Of a stretch of DNA of 64,000 nt, positions 58,152 to 64,000 are shown in pieces. A model generated the notes under the pieces. The model worked only from the letters and a program-made list of their open reading frames with translations, searched no databases and was not told the DNA's origin. This stretch comes from Pantoea deleyi (GTDB lineage: Bacteria; Pseudomonadota; Gammaproteobacteria; Enterobacterales; Enterobacteriaceae). The number at the start of each line of letters is the position of its first letter. Within the stretch, counting starts at the first letter, position 1. Made by a program: the position numbers and the translations under genes. The DNA lies in the NCBI RefSeq assembly GCF_022647325.1, contig NZ_CP071405.1, forward strand, positions 3,224,001 through 3,288,000, in the 5' to 3' direction.

Positions 58152-60509
58152 ATGATGCCCCGCGCAGGTTTTGTGCTCACCCGCCACTGGCGCGACAGCC
58201 CGCATGGCACGGAAATTATCCTCTGGCTCGCCACCGATGCGGGCCCGCAGCGCGTGGTGCTGCCTTTGCAGGAGTCCGTGGCCTTTATTCCTGAGGCGTT
58301 TCAGGCGCAGGTCAGCGCGTTGCTCCAGGATGAGCGTCAGTTTCGGATGCAGTCGCTGGCGCTGAAAGATTTCCGCCGTCGCCCGGTTTTCGGCCTCTAC
58401 TGTCCGCAGAACCGGCAGCTTCAGCGCATCGAAAAACGGCTGCGCGAAGAGGGTATTCCGATCTATGAGGCGGATATCCGCCCGCCGGAGCGCTATCTGA
58501 TGGAGCGGTTTATTACCGCGCCCGTCTGGTTTGACGGCGAGCAGCAGGGTGACAGCGTGGTCAATGCGCGGCTCAAGCCGCATCCCGACTATCGCCCGCC
58601 GCTGAAGTGGGTGTCGCTGGATATCGAAACCACCCAGCACGGCGAGCTCTACTGCATCGGGCTGGAGGGCTGCGGTCAGCGTCAGGTCTACATGCTCGGC
58701 CCGGCCAACGGCGACGCCAGCGCCCTCGATTTCGAGCTGATCTACCTCGACAGCCGTCCTCAGCTGATTGAGGCGCTGAACCAGTGGTTTGCCGAGCACG
58801 ATCCGGATGTCCTGATTGGCTGGAACGTGGTGCAGTTTGACCTGCGCGTGCTGCAGAAACATGCCGATCGCTACGGCATCCCGCTGCGCCTGGGGCGCCA
58901 GCAGGCCGCGCTGGAGTGGCGTGAACATGGCTTCAAGCCCGGCGTTTTCTTCGCCCAGGCCAGCGGCCGCCTGATTATCGACGGCATCGAGGCCCTTAAG
59001 TCGGCGTTCTGGGATTTCCCCTCCTTCAGCCTGGAGTCGGTGTCGCAGCAGCTGCTGGGTGAAGGGAAAGCGATCGATAATCCCTGGCAGCGCATGGAGG
59101 AGATCAACTGGCGCTTTGCCAACGATAAACCGGCACTGGCGCGCTATAACCTTAAAGACTGCGAGCTGGTCACGCGCATTTTCCACAAGACGGCGATTAT
59201 GCCGTTCCTGCTGGAGCGCGCGGCGGTCAACGGCCTGGCGGTGGATCGCCACGGCGGATCGGTGGCGGCTTTCAGTCATCTTTATATTCCCCGGATGCAC
59301 CGCGCCGGGTTTGTTGCGCCCAACCGGGGAGATGTCGCGCCGGAAGCCAGTCCGGGCGGCTATGTGATGGATTCGCGCCCCGGCCTCTATGACTCGGTGC
59401 TGGTGCTGGACTATAAGAGCCTCTACCCCTCGATTATCCGCACCTTCCTGATCGACCCGGTCGGGCTGGTGGAGGGCCTGGCCCATCCCGATGATGCCGA
59501 TTCGGTGGCGGGGTTCCGGGAAGCGCGCTTCTCGCGGCAGACCCACTGCCTGCCGGCGATTGTTGAGCAGATCTGGCTGGGCCGTGAAGCGGCGAAAAAA
59601 CAGAACAACCAGCCGCTGTCGCAGGCGCTGAAGATCATCATGAACGCCTTTTACGGCGTGCTGGGCACCAGCGCCTGTCGCTTCTTCGATCCGCGCCTCG
59701 CCTCCTCGATTACGCTGCGCGGTCACGCCATCATGCAGCAGACCCGCGCGCTGATTGAGGCGGAAGGCTACGATGTGATCTATGGCGACACCGACTCCAC
59801 CTTTGTCTGGCTGAAGTCGGCCCACAGCGAGGAAGCGGCGGCCGCGATTGGTCATCAGCTGGTGCAGAAGGTGAACGCCTGGTGGCGCGACCATCTGCAG
59901 CAGACCCAGGGGCTGACCAGTGCGCTGGAGCTGGAGTATGAGAGCCACTTCTGCCGCTTTCTGATGCCGACGATTCGGGGGGCCGAACAGGGCAGCAAAA
60001 AACGCTACGCGGGCCTGATCCGTGACGCGGGCGGCGAGCGTATGGTCTTCAAGGGGCTGGAGTCGGTGCGCACCGACTGGACGCCGCTGGCAAAAACCTT
60101 TCAGCAGCAGCTCTATCACCGCATCTTCCATCGGGAACCCTGGCAGGATTATATCCGGGAGACGGTGGCCCAACTGCTGGCGGGGGAACTCGACGATCAG
60201 CTGATCTACAAAAAGCGCCTGCGGCGTCCGCTGAAGGAGTATGAACGAAACGTGCCGCCGCACGTCCGTGCGGCGCGGCTGGCCGACGAGCAGAATCGCA
60301 AATTAAACCGTCCGCTGCAGTATCAGAACGGCGGCCGGATCCGGTATGTCATGGCGACGGCCGGCCCCGAGCCGCTGGAGGCGCGCAGCACCCCGCTGGA
60401 CTATGATCACTACGTAACCCGACAACTTCAGCCCGTCGCGGAGGGGATCCTGCCCTTTGTGGAGGGGGACTTTGCTACACTGATTACCGGGCAGCTGGGG
60501 CTTTTTTGA
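58152..60509 (+). CDS. polB: DNA polymerase II
   Basis: SOS-associated family B polymerase for replication restart and translesion synthesis. The 785-residue protein (783 in E. coli) has the exonuclease DIET motif in SLDIETTQ, the Pol motifs [11 protein letters not shown] and YGDTDSTF, and KKRYAGL. Tandem ATGs occur at 58152 and 58155. Only 172 bp separate it from yabI; the E. coli araBAD-araC genes are missing here. Confidence 0.97.
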   Translation: MMPRAGFVLTRHWRDSPHGTEIILWLATDAGPQRVVLPLQESVAFIPEAFQAQVSALLQDERQFRMQSLALKDFRRRPVFGLYCPQNRQLQRIEKRLREEGIPIYEADIRPPERYLMERFITAPVWFDGEQQGDSVVNARLKPHPDYRPPLKWVSLDIETTQHGELYCIGLEGCGQRQVYMLGPANGDASALDFELIYLDSRPQLIEALNQWFAEHDPDVLIGWNVVQFDLRVLQKHADRYGIPLRLGRQQAALEWREHGFKPGVFFAQASGRLIIDGIEALKSAFWDFPSFSLESVSQQLLGEGKAIDNPWQRMEEINWRFANDKPALARYNLKDCELVTRIFHKTAIMPFLLERAAVNGLAVDRHGGSVAAFSHLYIPRMHRAGFVAPNRGDVAPEASPGGYVMDSRPGLYDSVLVLDYKSLYPSIIRTFLIDPVGLVEGLAHPDDADSVAGFREARFSRQTHCLPAIVEQIWLGREAAKKQNNQPLSQALKIIMNAFYGVLGTSACRFFDPRLASSITLRGHAIMQQTRALIEAEGYDVIYGDTDSTFVWLKSAHSEEAAAAIGHQLVQKVNAWWRDHLQQTQGLTSALELEYESHFCRFLMPTIRGAEQGSKKRYAGLIRDAGGERMVFKGLESVRTDWTPLAKTFQQQLYHRIFHREPWQDYIRETVAQLLAGELDDQLIYKKRLRRPLKEYERNVPPHVRAARLADEQNRKLNRPLQYQNGGRIRYVMATAGPEPLEARSTPLDYDHYVTRQLQPVAEGILPFVEGDFATLITGQLGLF

Positions 60510-60662
60510 CAGGTGACGAACGCCCTGCCATCCAGTACCATAGCGCCCTTCCTGAAACTCACCGCTCTTAAGTACGCTCCAGACCCTGCTGTCTGGCGGT
60601 AACGCTATTGCCTGATTTTTGGGAAACACCTCTAAAAACGTTAAAATTCGAGCAAAAAATAT

Positions 60663-63569
60663 ATGGTTTTTACATTAGGTCAGCGCTGGATTAGTGATAC
60701 GGAAAGTGAACTGGGACTGGGCACCGTGGTGGCGATCGATACCCGCATGATCACCCTGCTGTTTCCGGCCACGGGGGAAAACCGCCTCTACGCCCGCAAT
60801 GATTCGCCGGTTACCCGCGTTATCTTTAATCCGGGTGACACCATCACCAGCCACGAAGGCTGGCAGATGCGCGTCGATGACGTCCGCAACGAAAATGACC
60901 TGATGACCTACATCGGTACCCGTCTGGATACCGACGAGAGCGACGTGATGCTGCGCGAAGTGATGCTCGACAGCAAGCTGGTGTTCAGCAAACCCCAGGA
61001 TCGCCTGTTTGCCGGCCAGCTCGACCGGATGGATCGCTTTGCCCTGCGCTTCCGCGCCCGTAAATACCAGAGTGAGCAGTACCGCCTGCCGATTAGCGGC
61101 TTACGTGGTATGCGCACCAACCTGATCCCTCACCAGCTGCATATTGCCCATGATGTGGGCCGCCGCCATGCGCCGCGCGTGCTGCTGGCCGATGAAGTGG
61201 GTCTGGGAAAAACCATTGAAGCCGGGATGATCATCCAGCAGCAGCTGCTGGCGGGCCGGGCCGAACGTGTCCTGATCGTGGTGCCGGAAACCTTACAGCA
61301 CCAGTGGCTGGTCGAGATGCTGCGTCGCTTTAACCTGCGCTTTGCGCTGTTTGATGACGATCGCTACACCGAAGCGCAGCACGACAGCGATAACCCGTTT
61401 GAAACCGAGCAGCTGATTATCTGCTCTCTCGACTTTGTGCGTCGTAACCGTCAGCGTCTGGAGAAGCTGGCCGATGCCGAGTGGGATCTGCTGGTGGTCG
61501 ATGAAGCGCACCACCTGGCCTGGTCAGAAGGCGAACCGAGCCGCGAATATCAGGTAATCGGACAGCTGGCGGAGAAAACCGCCGGGGTGCTGCTGCTGAC
61601 CGCGACGCCGGAGCAGCTGGGTATGGAGAGTCACTTCGCCCGTCTGCGCCTGCTCGATCCGGATCGCTTCCACGACTTTGCCGCCTTTGTTGAAGAGCAG
61701 CAGCATTTCCGGCCGATTGCCGACGCCGTCACGGCGCTGCTGGCAGACAAGGCGATCTCCCAGGAGGAGATGAACCGGATCAACGATCTGGTCGGCGAAC
61801 AGGATATCGAGCCGCTGCTGCAGGTCGCCAACAGCGATCGCGACGGCAAGCAGGCGGCGCGCCAGGAGCTGATCTCGATGCTGATGGACCGCCACGGCAC
61901 CAGCCGCGTCCTGTTCCGTAACACCCGCAACGGCGTTAAAGGCTTCCCGAAACGCGAACTGCACCAGATCCGTCTGCCTCTGCCCGCGCAGTATCAGACC
62001 GCGATTAAAGTTTCCGGCATTATGGGCGCGCGCAAGAGCGCCGAAGATCGGGCGCGTGACCTGCTCTATCCGGAACAGATTTATCAGGAATTTGAAGGCG
62101 ACAGCGGCACCTGGTGGAACTTCGATCCGCGCGTGGAGTGGCTGATGGGCTATCTCACCAGCAACCGCAAAGAGAAAGTGCTGGTGATCTGCGCCAAGGC
62201 CGCCACCGCGCTGCAGCTGGAGCAGGTACTGCGCGAGCGTGAAGGCATCCGGGCCGCCGTGTTCCACGAAGGTCTGTCGATCATCGAACGTGACCGTGCC
62301 GCCGCCTGGTTCGCCTCCGAAGAGAATGGCGCGCAGGTGCTGCTCTGCTCCGAGATCGGCTCCGAAGGCCGTAACTTCCAGTTCGCCAGCCGTCTGGTGA
62401 TGTTTGACCTGCCGTTTAACCCGGATCTGCTGGAGCAGCGTATCGGTCGTCTGGATCGTATCGGCCAGGCGCACGACATCCAGATTCTGGTGCCGTGGCT
62501 GGAGCAGACCGCCCAGGCGGTGCTGCTGCGCTGGTATCACGAGGGGCTGGATGCGTTTGAACACACCTGCCCGACCGGCCGCACCATTTATGACAGCGTG
62601 CATTCAGAGCTGATTGGCTATCTGGCCGCGCCGGAAAACAGCGAAGGTTTCGATACGTTTATCAGCGAGTGCCGTAAACAGCATGATGCGCTGAAAGCGC
62701 AGCTGGAACAGGGTCGTGACCGTCTGCTGGAGCTGAACTCCAACGGCGGCGAATCGGCGCAGCTGCTGGCAAATGCCATCAGCGAGCAGGATAACGACAC
62801 CGGTCTGGTTAACTTCGCACTCAACCTGTTTGATATCGTCGGTATCAATCAGGAAGATCGCAGCGATAACCTGATCGTCCTGACGCCGTCCGATCACATG
62901 CTGGTGCCCGATTTCCCTGGTCTGCCGGAAGATGGCTGCACCATCACCTTTAACCGCGACCAGGCGCTGTCCCGCGAGGATACCCAGTTCATTACCTGGG
63001 AGCACCCGCTGATCCGCAACGGTCTGGACCTGATTCTCTCGGGCGATACGGGCAGCAGCGCGCTGTCGCTGCTGAAGAACAAGGCGCTGCCGGTCGGCAC
63101 GCTGCTGGTCGAGCTGATCTATGTCGTAGAGGCGCAGGCGCCGAAGCATCTGCAACTGACGCGCTTCCTGCCGCCAACGCCGATCCGTCTGCTGATGGAT
63201 ACCAAAGGCACTAATCTGGCGGACAAAGTGGAGTTCGAGAGCTTCAACCGTCAGCTCAACGCGGTGAACCGTCATACCGCCAGCAAACTGGTGAATGCGG
63301 TTCAGCAGGATGTGCATGCGATTCTGCTGCAGGGTGAAGAGAGCGTCGTCAGCGAAGCGCGTGCGTTGATTGACGCTGCGCGCACCGAGGCGAACGAGAA
63401 GCTGGGCGCTGAGCTCTCGCGTCTCAACGCTCTGAAAGCGGTGAACCCGAACATCCGTGAAGATGAAATCGAGGCGCTGGAAAGCAACCGCGAACAGGTG
63501 CTGGAAAGTCTCGATCAGGCTAACTGGCGTCTCGACGCGCTGCGCCTGATTGTCGTGACCCACCAGTAA
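60663..63569 (+). CDS. rapA: RNA polymerase-associated ATPase RapA (HepA)
   Basis: Swi2/Snf2 ATPase that recycles RNA polymerase. The 968-residue length equals E. coli. It has N-terminal Tudor-like domains, Walker [13 protein letters not shown], the DEAH box VVDEAHHL, and helicase motifs [12 protein letters not shown] and [13 protein letters not shown] single gene between polB and rluA, closed by a strong terminator. Confidence 0.98.
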   Translation: MVFTLGQRWISDTESELGLGTVVAIDTRMITLLFPATGENRLYARNDSPVTRVIFNPGDTITSHEGWQMRVDDVRNENDLMTYIGTRLDTDESDVMLREVMLDSKLVFSKPQDRLFAGQLDRMDRFALRFRARKYQSEQYRLPISGLRGMRTNLIPHQLHIAHDVGRRHAPRVLLADEVGLGKTIEAGMIIQQQLLAGRAERVLIVVPETLQHQWLVEMLRRFNLRFALFDDDRYTEAQHDSDNPFETEQLIICSLDFVRRNRQRLEKLADAEWDLLVVDEAHHLAWSEGEPSREYQVIGQLAEKTAGVLLLTATPEQLGMESHFARLRLLDPDRFHDFAAFVEEQQHFRPIADAVTALLADKAISQEEMNRINDLVGEQDIEPLLQVANSDRDGKQAARQELISMLMDRHGTSRVLFRNTRNGVKGFPKRELHQIRLPLPAQYQTAIKVSGIMGARKSAEDRARDLLYPEQIYQEFEGDSGTWWNFDPRVEWLMGYLTSNRKEKVLVICAKAATALQLEQVLREREGIRAAVFHEGLSIIERDRAAAWFASEENGAQVLLCSEIGSEGRNFQFASRLVMFDLPFNPDLLEQRIGRLDRIGQAHDIQILVPWLEQTAQAVLLRWYHEGLDAFEHTCPTGRTIYDSVHSELIGYLAAPENSEGFDTFISECRKQHDALKAQLEQGRDRLLELNSNGGESAQLLANAISEQDNDTGLVNFALNLFDIVGINQEDRSDNLIVLTPSDHMLVPDFPGLPEDGCTITFNRDQALSREDTQFITWEHPLIRNGLDLILSGDTGSSALSLLKNKALPVGTLLVELIYVVEAQAPKHLQLTRFLPPTPIRLLMDTKGTNLADKVEFESFNRQLNAVNRHTASKLVNAVQQDVHAILLQGEESVVSEARALIDAARTEANEKLGAELSRLNALKAVNPNIREDEIEALESNREQVLESLDQANWRLDALRLIVVTHQ

Positions 63570-63573
63570 GCTC

Positions 63574-63599
63574 AGGGGCCGCATGGCCCCTCTTTTTTT
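63574..63599 (+). terminator. rapA terminator
   Basis: AGGGGCC (63574-63580) pairs with GGCCCCT (63585-63591) around a GCAT loop, followed by CTTTTTTT. It ends just before the rluA start codon. Confidence 0.9.
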
Positions 63600-63609
63600 G
63601 GAAAGCCCC

Positions 63610-64000
63610 ATGGAACCTTACAATCCGCCGCGCGACCCCTGGCTGCACATCCTTTATCAGGATGCGCATATCATGGTGGTCAATAAACCCAGCGGTCTGC
63701 TCTCCGTCCCCGGCCGGTTATCCGAGCACAAAGATAGCGTGATGACGCGGATTCAGCGGGACTTCCCGCAGGCTGAATCGGTCCATCGGCTGGATATGGC
63801 GACCAGCGGCGTGCTGGTCGTCGCCCTGACCAAGGACGCCGAACGTGAACTGAAACGTCAGTTCCGCGAGCGCGAGCCAGCCAAAACCTACGTGGCCTGC
63901 ATCTGGGGACATCCGGAAAAGGAGGAGGGTCTGGTTGATCTGCCGCTGATCTGCGACTGGCCGAATCGTCCGAAGCAGATGGTCTGTTTTGAGAACGGGA
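63610..64000 (+). CDS. rluA: Dual-specificity tRNA/23S rRNA pseudouridine synthase, 5' part
   Basis: RluA-family enzyme that makes pseudouridine 32 in tRNAs and 746 in 23S rRNA. The first 130 codons are present; the gene leaves the window on the right. It opens MEPYNPPRDPWLHILYQD and has the catalytic aspartate motif HRLDMATSG. No strong ribosome site is visible before the ATG (GAAAGCCCC), so the start rests on homology. Confidence 0.93.
   Translation, partial: MEPYNPPRDPWLHILYQDAHIMVVNKPSGLLSVPGRLSEHKDSVMTRIQRDFPQAESVHRLDMATSGVLVVALTKDAERELKRQFREREPAKTYVACIWGHPEKEEGLVDLPLICDWPNRPKQMVCFENG

Noticed and set aside
57768..60263. Long minus-strand frame (831 codons) opposite polB and yabI
   Set aside because: It is antisense to two clear genes, has no family features or ribosome site, and is expected in GC-rich coding DNA.

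Overview
This window is a chromosomal segment from a member of the Enterobacterales, most likely Erwiniaceae (Pantoea or Erwinia). Nearly every gene matches an E. coli K-12 protein closely, in the order of the E. coli lpd-to-rluA segment. It differs by one accessory insertion and by loss of several E. coli neighbours (leuO, araBAD-araC, sgrT). Genus is inferred from gene content and protein resemblance; no search was run. I saw no rRNA, tRNA, CRISPR array, insertion sequence or prophage.

Layout. 1-5.8 kb: pdhR-aceE-aceF and the start of lpd (pyruvate dehydrogenase), minus strand, with a perfect PdhR operator. 6.2-7.7 kb: aroP with two TyrR boxes. 7.8-10.6 kb: an insertion relative to E. coli, holding a small double-glycine-leader (microcin-like) peptide gene, a GPH-family sugar symporter and a GH43 arabinofuranosidase-like enzyme. 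10.6-16.3 kb: ampE-ampD, nadC and the pilin locus ppdD-hofB-hofC. 16.3-19.6 kb: guaC, coaE-zapD-yacG and mutT. 19.7-24.3 kb: secA, secM and lpxC. 24.4-41.2 kb: the complete dcw cell wall and division cluster, mraZ to ftsZ, packed with overlapping genes behind an MraZ-type operator. 41.6-45.0 kb: cra and ilvIH. 45.7-50.6 kb: the leucine operon leuLABCD with its attenuator. 50.7-53.8 kb: the sugar-phosphate-stress locus setA, SgrS and sgrR. 53.8-57.2 kb: thiBPQ under a TPP riboswitch. 57.2-64.0 kb: yabI, polB, rapA and the 5' part of rluA.

How the genes work together. The cell wall cluster makes UDP-MurNAc-pentapeptide and lipid II (murE, murF, mraY, murD, murG, murC, ddlB) and the division machine (ftsL, ftsI, ftsW, ftsQ, ftsA, ftsZ), with lpxC for lipid A. 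AmpD and AmpE act on wall recycling and its signalling. The insertion looks like a small uptake-and-hydrolysis unit for arabinose-containing oligosaccharides beside an orphan peptide toxin candidate. SgrR and SgrS would answer glucose-phosphate stress, but the RNA here looks short and lacks a recognisable SgrT frame.

The most unusual items are the orphan microcin-like precursor (7811-8056), the compact SgrS without SgrT, a SecM whose arrest motif lacks two positions important in E. coli, a degraded LexA-like site before polB, and four in-phase MraZ repeats at the dcw promoter.
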